Source of the DNA: Bacillus sp. ISL-37
GTDB lineage: Bacteria; Bacillota; Bacilli; Bacillales; Cytobacillaceae
DNA: 64,000 bases
NCBI RefSeq assembly: GCF_018613315.1
Contig: NZ_JAGGQL010000005.1
Location: forward strand, 389,048-453,047
Direction: 5' to 3'
A program made the position numbers and the translations under genes. Positions 42,937 through 50,495 of this stretch are shown here, in pieces (the first letter of the stretch is position 1; each line of letters starts with the position of its first letter). Under the pieces are notes generated by a model. It searched no databases. It saw only the letters and a program-made list of their open reading frames with translations, and had not been told where the DNA came from.

Positions 42937-43875
42937 TTATTTTTTAACTTTTTCAGCGATACGCAGTTTTGCAGATCTTGCCCTGTTATTGAACTCAAGC
43001 TCTTCCTCTGAAGGAAGAATTGGCTTTCGTGTGACCAGCTTCAACTTCGGCTGGTATTCTTCCGGAATGATTGGCAACCCTGGCGGCAGCGGCGGTGTTT
43101 CGCTCGCTTTTTTCAAGGTAACCTTACAAATCCTGTCCTCAAGTGAGTGGAAGGTGATGACACTGATTCTTCCGCCTACAGCAAGCATGTCAATAGCCTG
43201 CTCAAGTGATTTTTCAAACACACCTAGTTCATCATTAACAGCAATTCTCACTGCCTGGAAAACCCTCTTTGCAGGATGACCGCCTTTTCTCCTTGCAGGT
43301 GCAGGAATTGCATCCTTAATCAACTCGACAAGTTCACCTGTGGTTTCAATCGGTTTACTTCCCCTTGCCGCCTCGATCTTTCTGGCAATCTGCTTTGAAA
43401 ATTTCTCTTCCCCATACCGAAAAAAGATTTTGACCAATTTCTCATATGGCCATTCATTAATTACATCGTAAGCGGACAATGGTGCGTCCTGGTCCATCCG
43501 CATATCCAGCGGAGCATCATGATGGTAGCTGAAGCCTCGTTCAGGCGTGTCCAGCTGTGGAGATGATACTCCAAGGTCATATAGCACACCGTCAACCTCA
43601 GTTACACCATGTTTTTCAAGCTCTTCCTTCAAATGAAGAAAGTTGCTTTTAATGATTGTCAGCCTGTCGCCATAAGCAGCAAGCTTCTCTTTTGCATTCG
43701 CAATTGCGATATCGTCCTGGTCAAACGCGTATAGCTTTCCTTTTTCCGAAAGCTTGGACAAAATCAATTCACTGTGGCCTGCGCCACCGAGAGTGCAATC
43801 CACATATGTACCGTCAGGCTTGATATCGAGCCCGTCTACTGTTTCTTCCAGTAAAACTGTTGTATGTTTGAACAT
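42937..43875 (-). CDS. rsmH: 16S rRNA m4C1402 methyltransferase RsmH (MraW)
   Basis: SAM-dependent N4-methylation of C1402 in 16S rRNA. 312 aa with [15 protein letters not shown] at the N-terminus, the SAM loop [35 protein letters not shown] and [15 protein letters not shown]. The ATG at 43875 has AGGTGG at good spacing; a start six codons earlier is unlikely. Second gene of the dcw operon. Confidence 0.97.
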   Translation of the reverse strand: MFKHTTVLLEETVDGLDIKPDGTYVDCTLGGAGHSELILSKLSEKGKLYAFDQDDIAIANAKEKLAAYGDRLTIIKSNFLHLKEELEKHGVTEVDGVLYDLGVSSPQLDTPERGFSYHHDAPLDMRMDQDAPLSAYDVINEWPYEKLVKIFFRYGEEKFSKQIARKIEAARGSKPIETTGELVELIKDAIPAPARRKGGHPAKRVFQAVRIAVNDELGVFEKSLEQAIDMLAVGGRISVITFHSLEDRICKVTLKKASETPPLPPGLPIIPEEYQPKLKLVTRKPILPSEEELEFNNRARSAKLRIAEKVKK

Positions 43876-43932
43876 TATGATCCACCTTTCCAATCGAGGA
43901 GCAGGTAATATTATATCAGAATAATGTTACCC

Positions 43933-44364
43933 TTAAATATCAAATCCAATCATATTTTCCGCAATTTCAGCAAAAGATTCCTCAGATTCTGCGAAATATT
44001 CTTCCCAGATGGCTTTGCTCCAAATTTCAATTCGATTGGAAACACCTAAAATCACACATTCTTTCTCAAGCTTGGCGTACTGCATCAGCGGGGAAGGAAT
44101 ATTGACTCTCCCCTGTTTGTCAATTTCACTCTCGGTAGCACCCGAAAAGAAGAAACGGGTAAATGCTCGTGCATCTTTTTTAGTCAGCGGAAGTCCTTTT
44201 AACTTTTCTTCGATCACTGACCATTCAGAAACGGGATAGCCAAATAAACACTGGTCAAGTCCACGGGTAAGAATGAACATTTCTCCCAGGTTTTCACGGA
44301 CCTTGGCAGGGATGATCAATCGGCCTTTGCTATCAACATTATGATGGTATTCACCCATGAACAT
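43933..44364 (-). CDS. mraZ: Transcriptional regulator MraZ
   Basis: DNA-binding dcw regulator that forms ring oligomers. 143 aa with two SpoVT/AbrB-like halves, each with a DxxGR-type motif: [16 protein letters not shown] and [15 protein letters not shown]. The ATG at 44364 gives the conserved MFMGEYHH start; the longer frame to 44409 covers the promoter. Upstream are three GTGG boxes at 10-bp spacing, suggesting autoregulation. Confidence 0.97.
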   Translation of the reverse strand: MFMGEYHHNVDSKGRLIIPAKVRENLGEMFILTRGLDQCLFGYPVSEWSVIEEKLKGLPLTKKDARAFTRFFFSGATESEIDKQGRVNIPSPLMQYAKLEKECVILGVSNRIEIWSKAIWEEYFAESEESFAEIAENMIGFDI

Positions 44365-44389
44365 GCCACTACCCCCACTTTCTAAATAC

Positions 44390-44419
44390 AATGTACCACA
44401 TTCCCCCACTTTTCACCAC
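44390..44419 (-). promoter_or_regulatory. Probable MraZ operator and mraZ promoter -10
   Basis: On the minus strand GTGGTG (44414-44419), GTGGGG (44404-44409) and GTGGTA (44394-44399) begin exactly 10 bp apart, as in known MraZ direct-repeat operators (a G-rich TGGG-type core every 10 bp). A possible -10, TACATT (44390-44395), overlaps the last box. The -35 is weak. Confidence 0.7.
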
Positions 44420-44502
44420 CTTATTTTAAATATTCTCCCCCCGCACATGAAATCCTCCCAGAAATATTCATTTCCATGAATTTCTTTCATTTCAAAAAAG
44501 TT

Positions 44503-44762
44503 GCTTTTACCTTAATTTGTCGTTTCCCTTCCTTTCAGGCAATGCAGAAGTGCCGCTTTTACGATAATTTACCTTTTCCCTTCTTTACGGGTAATGCAGA
44601 GCAGCTGCTTTTACCATAATTCATCTTTCCCTTCTTTACGGGTAATGCAGAGCAGCTGCTTTTACCATAATTCATCTTTCCCTCTCTTTTCGGGTAATGC
44701 AGAGCCACTGCTTTTACCGTAAATCATCTTCCCCCTTCTTTTCGGGCAGTGCAGAGGTGGTC
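44503..44762. repeat. Tandem array C: five units of 52 bp (one of 51)
   Basis: GCTTTTAC recurs at 44503, 44555, 44607, 44658 and 44710. The consensus unit carries an inverted repeat GGTAA / TTACC whose arm centres are 21 bp apart, with the palindrome AGCAGCTGCT between them in the central units. The sequence is unrelated to array A, but period and layout are alike. It lies between the bshC terminator and the mraZ promoter. The rest of the 44420-44812 gap has no gene. Confidence 0.93.
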
Positions 44763-44773
44763 GATTTTTTTAA

Positions 44774-44808
44774 AAAGAAAAAAGCTCCATCCTCGTAGGA
44801 TGAAGCTT
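44774..44808 (-). terminator. Terminator of bshC
   Basis: Stem AAGCTCCATCCT (44782-44793) with AGGATGAAGCTT (44797-44808), one mismatch, followed by a U-run on the minus strand, directly after the bshC stop. Confidence 0.9.
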
Positions 44809-44812
44809 GATC

Positions 44813-46447
44813 TTACATTTTAATAACTTTGTGGGTACCATCGAATTCATAATGTAGCTTTAGTAATTCTGGTATTAAATCTAATCCGTACTTATTCAAA
44901 TAGTAAAATGGGTTCCAGACTCTTTCCTGCGGTGATCCGCCTGGTTTTAACGCATTTTCTACTCTTGTAAATTTCCTCAGGATATGGTCATGCTTACGGC
45001 AGATTGCCTCTACGATTTTATCTTCCATAAAACCAACCTGCTTTATCAGAATGGATTCGTTCTTCTGCAGCATGGGCATCAGTACCGGGTCAATTCCGTT
45101 AGATTTTTCTCGGATGACTTTATATTGATCTGCCAGCATTGTTTTTACATTCTCGAAAAGTTCTTCTACTTCACGATCCTTTAATGAGTCGATAAATTTG
45201 AGTGCATGCCCGCTAGTGCCTGAAATTAAAACTTCTTTCAAATCGAGGTTCAGTTCTTCAAGGTCAGACTCAATCGACCTTTCAAGCAGTGTGATGTTGA
45301 GTCTTGGGACAAGCGGAGGCATCTTGAGACCAAAGTGCTCGAAAACGAGTTTCAATTCTGCCCAATAGGCAATTTCACCAGGACCGCCAATGAAGGCAAG
45401 CGTTGGGAAAAGCCACTCCTGCATTAAAGGACGTGTGACGACATTATTGCTAAGCTTCTCAGGATATTCGTTCGCAATCTCCATCAACTCATCATATGTG
45501 AAGCTGACTTCTCCATTCTTACCTGAAAATCCGCCACTTTGTGGGTCAAATTGAAGCAAAATCCGCTCATTTACTTTTTCATCGTAAAAGAAAAGGTTCG
45601 CAGCATTCTCGTTAATATCAATCATATTTGCAAAGCCTGCCGAGATTGTCTGTTCTTGTTGGCCAAGAACAGCAGTTGTAACTTCCCGATGGTTTTTAAT
45701 TTGATTGATGAAATATTCTTTTTCCAGCCTGCGCAGTTCTTTATTTCCGGAGTCCACAATCAGCAATCCTGAATCCTTGAAAAGCTCCAAGATAATCATC
45801 GCAAAAAAATCAACGAAGGATTCCGCTTTCTCCAAAGATTCTAATGCAAATGCCAATACTTCTTTCGTGTGCTTTGTTTCTCCGTATGTTTCCATGATTT
45901 CTTCAACCCAGGAATAGCATAAATCCATGTTGATACACACCTCTGAAATCATTTTTTTCTCTAGATTCCTTTCAGGATAAACCCACTTTTCCTGCTTATT
46001 GTCCTTCATAACGTACACATGGTTAACTTCCTGGTAATCATGGTCTTCTCCGGCAATCCAGAATACGGGTACGACTGGGACGCCCAGCTCCGCCTCTTTT
46101 TGTTCAGCAAGCTTGATAATCGAAATCACTTTATGAATGGTATATAGCGGTCCAGTCAGAATCCCTGCCTGCTGCCCTCCGATGACTGCAACGCTATTTT
46201 CTTTTCTGAGCTTATCAATATTATCAGTGATTTTGTCCGACTTGGCATAACGAGACATGAAGAACTGGATATGGTCTGCAAGCTCATTCCTCATAAAGCT
46301 TCTATTTTTCAATTCATCAAGGCGATGAATATAAGAATTTTCGTCTGTAAAATTATAATGAAAGAAGCTCTGCAATTCAGGGCTTCCAGCCAGGTAATCT
46401 GTCGCAAACCGGTTCGCTGCCGGAAGAGAGAGATTCAACATCTCCAT
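44813..46447 (-). CDS. bshC: Bacillithiol synthase (cysteine-adding enzyme) BshC
   Basis: Last step of bacillithiol synthesis: adds cysteine to GlcN-malate. 544 aa, full length for the family, with IGGQQAGILTGPLYTIHKVISII near 90 (Rossmann core), VFWIAGEDHDYQEVNHVYV, and LFPTLAFIGGPGEIAYWAEL. A coiled-coil segment follows near 450-500. ATG with AAGGAAG upstream. In B. subtilis (YllA) it also precedes mraZ. Confidence 0.95.
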   Translation of the reverse strand: MEMLNLSLPAANRFATDYLAGSPELQSFFHYNFTDENSYIHRLDELKNRSFMRNELADHIQFFMSRYAKSDKITDNIDKLRKENSVAVIGGQQAGILTGPLYTIHKVISIIKLAEQKEAELGVPVVPVFWIAGEDHDYQEVNHVYVMKDNKQEKWVYPERNLEKKMISEVCINMDLCYSWVEEIMETYGETKHTKEVLAFALESLEKAESFVDFFAMIILELFKDSGLLIVDSGNKELRRLEKEYFINQIKNHREVTTAVLGQQEQTISAGFANMIDINENAANLFFYDEKVNERILLQFDPQSGGFSGKNGEVSFTYDELMEIANEYPEKLSNNVVTRPLMQEWLFPTLAFIGGPGEIAYWAELKLVFEHFGLKMPPLVPRLNITLLERSIESDLEELNLDLKEVLISGTSGHALKFIDSLKDREVEELFENVKTMLADQYKVIREKSNGIDPVLMPMLQKNESILIKQVGFMEDKIVEAICRKHDHILRKFTRVENALKPGGSPQERVWNPFYYLNKYGLDLIPELLKLHYEFDGTHKVIKM

Positions 46448-46603
46448 TAACTTGTACTTCCTTTCTCGTAAGCAATTTTCACTGTTATGAGTATAGCATT
46501 GTTTGAAATGAAAAGAAAAAAACTTTGCTTTACGAAATTTCTAAAATCAAGATTTTCATTTGGTACTTTTGCAAGCAATGTCTGTTTTAACTACGATGGT
46601 TTC

Positions 46604-47060
46604 TTGACAACTTTAGCTTCTTCTCCACGAAACCTGTCATGATTACGATGCTTTCTTGACAGCTTTAGCCTCTTTTACCTCTAACCTGTCATGATTATGA
46701 TGGATTCTTGACAACTTTAGCTTCTTCTCCAGGAAACCTTTCATGATTATGATGGATTCTTGACAGCTTTGGCCTCTTTTACCTCTAACCTGTCATGATT
46801 ATGATACTTTCTTGACACCTTTAGCCTCTTTTACCTCTAACCTGTCATGATTACGATGGTTTCTTGACAGCTTTGTCTTCTTCTCCACGAAACCTGTCAT
46901 GATTACGCTGCTTTATTGACAGCTTTAGCCTCTTCTCCACGAAACCTGTCATGATTATGATGGATTCCTGACAGCTTTAGCACTTTCTCCACGAAGCCTG
47001 TCAAAATCAGAATGGTCTCTTGACAGCTTTTTGCCTCTTCTCTCTCATCCCTACTGACAA
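46604..47060. repeat. Tandem array B: nine units of exactly 52 bp
   Basis: TTGACA (CTGACA once) recurs at 46604, 46656, 46708, 46760, 46812, 46864, 46916, 46968 and 47020, each 52 bp apart with no indel. Inverted arms TGTCA and TGACA are centred 22 bp apart across unit junctions, and TCAT-GATT-ATGA lies between them in several units. Two alternating subtypes occur (TTCTCCACGAAACC and TTTTACCTCTAACC). A decayed half-unit precedes it (about 46578). It lies between the terminator of the next gene upstream and bshC. Not coding. Confidence 0.94.
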
Positions 47061-47096
47061 TAAAAAATGCTGGACCTTCTAAAGGACGGTCCAACA
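47061..47096 (-). terminator. Terminator of the DUF3397-like gene
   Basis: Stem TGGACC (47071-47076) with GGTCCA (47088-47093), weakly extended inward, followed by six U on the minus strand. Array B begins directly beyond it. Confidence 0.75.
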
Positions 47097-47101
47097 CTAG
47101 A

Positions 47102-47494
47102 TTAAGCAAACAAAAATGTCAGGCGCTTAACCAAACCATACAACACAAGGACGATGTAGGCAGAAAAGAAAAGCAGGAAATTGAATCGCCAAAAGCCTCT
47201 AAATACTTTCGGCAGTAAGATTTCCTCTTTGTACTTCCAATGAATCCAGACAAATATTGCCGCAAGTCCAAATAAAATGATCAAAATCAGCCACAGTAAA
47301 GACTTTTCCCAGATGGTGATGATCAAAAAATGGACAGACAGCACCAGCAAAAAGGTGCTGAAATCAATTGCCAGATTGACCGAACGCCGATGGTTGCCTG
47401 TAATTTGCTTACTGATGATGAACACAGCGAGGTAGCCAATCATTGGAACTGTGATCAATGCGGCAACAAGTGCGGAGAAGAATCCCGGCATCAT
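47102..47494 (-). CDS. Small four-segment membrane protein (DUF3397-like)
   Basis: 130-residue protein with about four hydrophobic segments and few other features; N-terminus MMPGFFSALVAALITVPMIG. It resembles the DUF3397 family found next to panE and bshC in Bacillaceae; that assignment is from memory of context. The ATG at 47494 has GGGAGGGAG upstream and overlaps the panE stop by four bases, so both are coupled. No function can be given. Confidence 0.72.
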   Translation of the reverse strand: MMPGFFSALVAALITVPMIGYLAVFIISKQITGNHRRSVNLAIDFSTFLLVLSVHFLIITIWEKSLLWLILIILFGLAAIFVWIHWKYKEEILLPKVFRGFWRFNFLLFFSAYIVLVLYGLVKRLTFLFA

Positions 47495-48387
47495 GCTCCC
47501 TCCCTTTCGTGCTCCTTCCCCTTGATGCAATGATAATAATTATGTATTAATGGAGCTTTTATATTTTTGCTTCTAGATAATTCGAGCAAATACCCGAGTA
47601 TGGCGTCAATTTCAGTTTGTCGGCCATTTTCAATATCTTTATACATGGATGAATGGTTATTTGCTGTTTTTTCGCAAACTGTCATAAGATTTTGGAAGTA
47701 CTGTTCCCGATTAGGCAAATCAAGTACATGAGCACACTCATCAAACATTTGCTTAAAAATTTCAAAGTAAAATGGATTGTGGATCAGTTCACCGTTTTTA
47801 ACTCTAAGAATTGCTGTCAATGGATTGATAACCGAATTGACCACCAACTTTTTGATTAGCATCTCCTTGAAATCTGGTTCAAGGATGAACGGAAAACCCG
47901 AAGGAGCTATAGTAGATAATTCTCTAAGAAGGTCATCTTCTCCTTTATATACCGCTGTTCTTGTTACGCCCACCCCATTATGCTGAACTGTAAAGCCGTT
48001 CTTTCTTACAGCTCCGTGTTCAACGGACCCGACATAAACTTCAGCTGTTTCCAATTCGGAAAGCAGTTTGATATGGCCATAGCCATTTTGAAGAAAAAGG
48101 ATGCTCCCTTTGGCTTTAACTTTTATATCAGATATTAAACTTTCCAGCTGGTATTGCTTCACCGTAACAACTGTTAAATCATCGTTCCCCTTCCATTCCT
48201 GGATTGGGACAGCAGTTACCTTTGCAGGAGTATGCTCTATTCCATGTTTTACAAGATGAAGACCATGTTCGTTAATTGAGTCTGCTTGTTCCCGTGTCCT
48301 TGTGTAGATAGAAACATTATTATCCATGCTCAGGTAATAAGAGAATAATAAACCTATTGACCCGCCGCCGATTATTCCTATTTTCAT
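47491..48387 (-). CDS. panE: 2-dehydropantoate 2-reductase (ketopantoate reductase family)
   Basis: NADPH-dependent reduction of ketopantoate to pantoate in CoA synthesis, or a related reductase. 298 aa with the dinucleotide motif IGIIGGGSIGLLFSYYLS at the N-terminus and the catalytic Lys region IKKLVVNSVINPLTAILRVK near 190. B. subtilis YlbQ is the counterpart by position. ATG at 48387 chosen because the Rossmann motif follows at once; a 10-residue extension is possible. Confidence 0.9.
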   Translation of the reverse strand: MKIGIIGGGSIGLLFSYYLSMDNNVSIYTRTREQADSINEHGLHLVKHGIEHTPAKVTAVPIQEWKGNDDLTVVTVKQYQLESLISDIKVKAKGSILFLQNGYGHIKLLSELETAEVYVGSVEHGAVRKNGFTVQHNGVGVTRTAVYKGEDDLLRELSTIAPSGFPFILEPDFKEMLIKKLVVNSVINPLTAILRVKNGELIHNPFYFEIFKQMFDECAHVLDLPNREQYFQNLMTVCEKTANNHSSMYKDIENGRQTEIDAILGYLLELSRSKNIKAPLIHNYYHCIKGKEHEREGA

Positions 48388-48463
48388 AAAAACCCCACAT
48401 CCTGCCCTAAAGGGCATTCATGTCTATTGGAAAAAATCTATTATATTATACACCGATATTACA

Positions 48464-48475
48464 ATGACTTTAGTC
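48464..48475. promoter_or_regulatory. Inverted repeat upstream of panE, possible operator
   Basis: TGACT-TT-AGTCA lies some 77 bases before the panE start. A TATAAT-like -10 (minus strand, about 48445-48450) follows it by about 13 bases, so it would overlap the -35/spacer region of a panE promoter. The -35 itself is poor. Protein not known. Confidence 0.35.
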
Positions 48476-48565
48476 ATATTTTAGCAGAAACTATTGCTTA
48501 TTAGGAAGAAGGGATTAGGGTTATTTAAATTAATTTTGATAGAACGTTATCTTTTCCCACCCGTA

Positions 48566-48605
48566 AAAGCAAAACGGAGACCCAATAGGATCTCCGTTTT
48601 GCTTT
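48566..48605. terminator. Strong hairpin after the acyl-CoA carboxylase operon
   Basis: Perfect 15-bp stem AAAGCAAAACGGAGA / TCTCCGTTTTGCTTT with a 10-base loop. It ends transcription of the leftward carboxylase operon (stop at 48706) and is symmetrical enough to work both ways. Confidence 0.85.
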
Positions 48606-48659
48606 GTCAATGTAATTATAAAATAATTACATTGTGGATAACTATATGGGTTGTCTTAA

Positions 48660-48698
48660 TCCAGCTCCAGCGCCTAGCCCCTCGAGGCGCTTGCGCTT
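48660..48698 (-). repeat. Minimal copy of the dispersed hairpin repeat (copy 4)
   Basis: On the minus strand it reads GCGCAAGCGCC directly joined to TCGAGGGGCTAGGCGCTGGA, that is, the left end of the family fused to the right end with the whole middle missing. It is in the opposite orientation to copies 1-3 and lies eight bases beyond the stop of the carboxyltransferase gene. Confidence 0.85.
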
Positions 48699-48705
48699 TT
48701 TGTTT

Positions 48706-50247
48706 TTATACCGGATATACAGGATGTTTCCTTACACTGAATTCCATATCTTTAGTTTCGTATAGCTTGAATCGGTCTATCAGTGCATTCCTCAGGTCGT
48801 TTGCTGCAACAATGTCGTCAACGATCAGTTCGGAAGCGAGCTTATAGATGTCGATACTTTCTTTATACTCCTGGTGCTTCTCCTGGACAAAAGCGATTTT
48901 CTCTTTAGGGTCTTCAATTTGATTGATTTTGTTGGAGTATACCGCATTGACAGCAGCTTCCGGACCCATTACCGCGATTTGCGCAGTCGGCAGGGCGATG
49001 CAGCAATCTGGTTCGAATGCCGGTCCTGCCATTGCGTATAAACCAGCTCCGTATGCCTTACGGACAATTACAGAGATTTTCGGTACGGTAGCTGAGCTCA
49101 TCGCAGCAATCAGTTTCGCACCATGGCGGATGATACCGGCTCTCTCAACCTTCGTACCTATCATGAATCCCGGCACGTCAGCAAGGAACAACAATGGGAT
49201 ATGGAAGGCATCACAGAGCGTGATGAATTTAGCAGCCTTATCGGCAGAGTCTACGAACAATACTCCGCCCTTCACCTTCGGCTGGTTGGCAATGATTCCA
49301 ACTGCCTTTCCGTCTATACGCGCAAGCCCAGTGATGATCTCTGGAGCGAACAACTTTTTGATTTCAAAGAAACTTCCCTCGTCGATCAGTGAATCAATAC
49401 CTTCATACATATCAAATGGAGCGTTTTGGTTCAATGGAACAATCTCTTCAAGACTTCTTCCAGCCTTAGGAGCTACTCCTTCGACCACTTCTGTCTTCGA
49501 TTGGAAATTTGCTGGGAAATAGCTCAAATAGCGCTTCGCTGATTCAATGGCTTCTTCCTCGCTGTAAACGAGCATGTCGCCTACACCACTGACAGAACAA
49601 TGCATGCGGGCTCCGCCCATTTCCTCAAGCGTTACTTTCTCGCCGATTACCTTTTCCGCCATCCTTGGTGACCCCAGATACATCGATGCATTCTGGTCAA
49701 CCATGATGACGATATCACAGAAAGCAGGGATATATGCTCCTCCAGCTGCAGAAGGGCCGAAAAGAAGGCAGATTTGCGGGATTACTCCAGACAATTTCAC
49801 TTGATTGTAAAAAATCTTGCCTGCTCCCCTTCTGTTAGGGAACATATCAAGCTGGTCTGTAATCCTGGCTCCAGCAGAATCCACGAGGTACAATAATGGC
49901 ACTTTCAGCTTTTCGGCTGTTTCCTGGATTCTGATGATTTTCTCAACCGTCCTGGCTCCCCAGGAACCCGCTTTTACTGTTGAATCATTCGCCATGACAC
50001 ATACTGTCTGGCCGCCGATTTTGCCAATCGCTGTTACGACACCATCTGCCGGAAGGTCGCCAGCCTGGAAGTTGGCAAATTTGCCATCTTCCTCATAGAC
50101 TCCTTCGTCAAATAATAGATTTAAGCGCTCACGTACAAACAATTTATTTTGTTCAGCCAGCTTGTCATGATATTTCTGTTGTCCGCCAGCTTCGATTTGT
50201 TGAACTTTTTCCTGTAATGTATCAGTTAAAGTCTTTGCGGTAGTCAT
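48706..50247 (-). CDS. Biotin-dependent acyl-CoA carboxylase, carboxyltransferase subunit
   Basis: Transfers CO2 from carboxybiotin to an acyl-CoA. 513 aa with two crotonase-like halves; oxyanion signatures GPSAAGGAYIPAFCDIVIMV near 165 and AYGAGLYAMAGPAF near 400. The closest families are propionyl-CoA and methylcrotonyl-CoA carboxylase beta subunits (B. subtilis YngE type); sequence reading does not settle the substrate. Follows the biotin carrier by 21 bases with AAGGAGGAG. Confidence 0.88.
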   Translation of the reverse strand: MTTAKTLTDTLQEKVQQIEAGGQQKYHDKLAEQNKLFVRERLNLLFDEGVYEEDGKFANFQAGDLPADGVVTAIGKIGGQTVCVMANDSTVKAGSWGARTVEKIIRIQETAEKLKVPLLYLVDSAGARITDQLDMFPNRRGAGKIFYNQVKLSGVIPQICLLFGPSAAGGAYIPAFCDIVIMVDQNASMYLGSPRMAEKVIGEKVTLEEMGGARMHCSVSGVGDMLVYSEEEAIESAKRYLSYFPANFQSKTEVVEGVAPKAGRSLEEIVPLNQNAPFDMYEGIDSLIDEGSFFEIKKLFAPEIITGLARIDGKAVGIIANQPKVKGGVLFVDSADKAAKFITLCDAFHIPLLFLADVPGFMIGTKVERAGIIRHGAKLIAAMSSATVPKISVIVRKAYGAGLYAMAGPAFEPDCCIALPTAQIAVMGPEAAVNAVYSNKINQIEDPKEKIAFVQEKHQEYKESIDIYKLASELIVDDIVAANDLRNALIDRFKLYETKDMEFSVRKHPVYPV

Positions 50248-50268
50248 TCTACTCCTCCTTAAAATCTA

Positions 50269-50481
50269 TTATTCTAAAACAAGCAGGACATCGCCTTCGT
50301 TTACAAAGTCTCCGATATTAACCTTCACTTCAGCAACGTTTCCAGCACCCTGGCTTTCAACTGGGATTTCCATCTTCATTGATTCAAGCATTAGGACTTC
50401 CTGCCCCTCTGATACCGTGTCTCCCGCTGCTACCATCACATTAAGTACTGTACCTGCCATATTTGCTGTAATTTCTTTCAT
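50269..50481 (-). CDS. Biotinyl carrier domain protein
   Basis: 70-residue single biotinyl/lipoyl domain with the biotinylation motif MLESMKMEIPVES (Lys about 35) and flanking beta-hammerhead repeats (AGDTVSEGQEV; IGDFVNEGDVLLVLE). It carries the carboxyl group between the flanking biotin carboxylase and carboxyltransferase; similar in size to YngHB of B. subtilis. GAGGAGGAAG at its start. Confidence 0.93.
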   Translation of the reverse strand: MKEITANMAGTVLNVMVAAGDTVSEGQEVLMLESMKMEIPVESQGAGNVAEVKVNIGDFVNEGDVLLVLE

Positions 50482-50495
50482 GTTCTCTTCCTCCT

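Noticed and set aside
46604..47025. Nine TTGACA words as an array of promoters
   Set aside because: No -10-like hexamer recurs 16-18 bp downstream; the sequence there is CTTCTCCACGAAACC or TTTTACCTCTAACC.
46903..47109. 68-codon minus-strand frame overlapping array B
   Set aside because: It runs through the terminator and into repeat units, has no family resemblance and no ribosome site.
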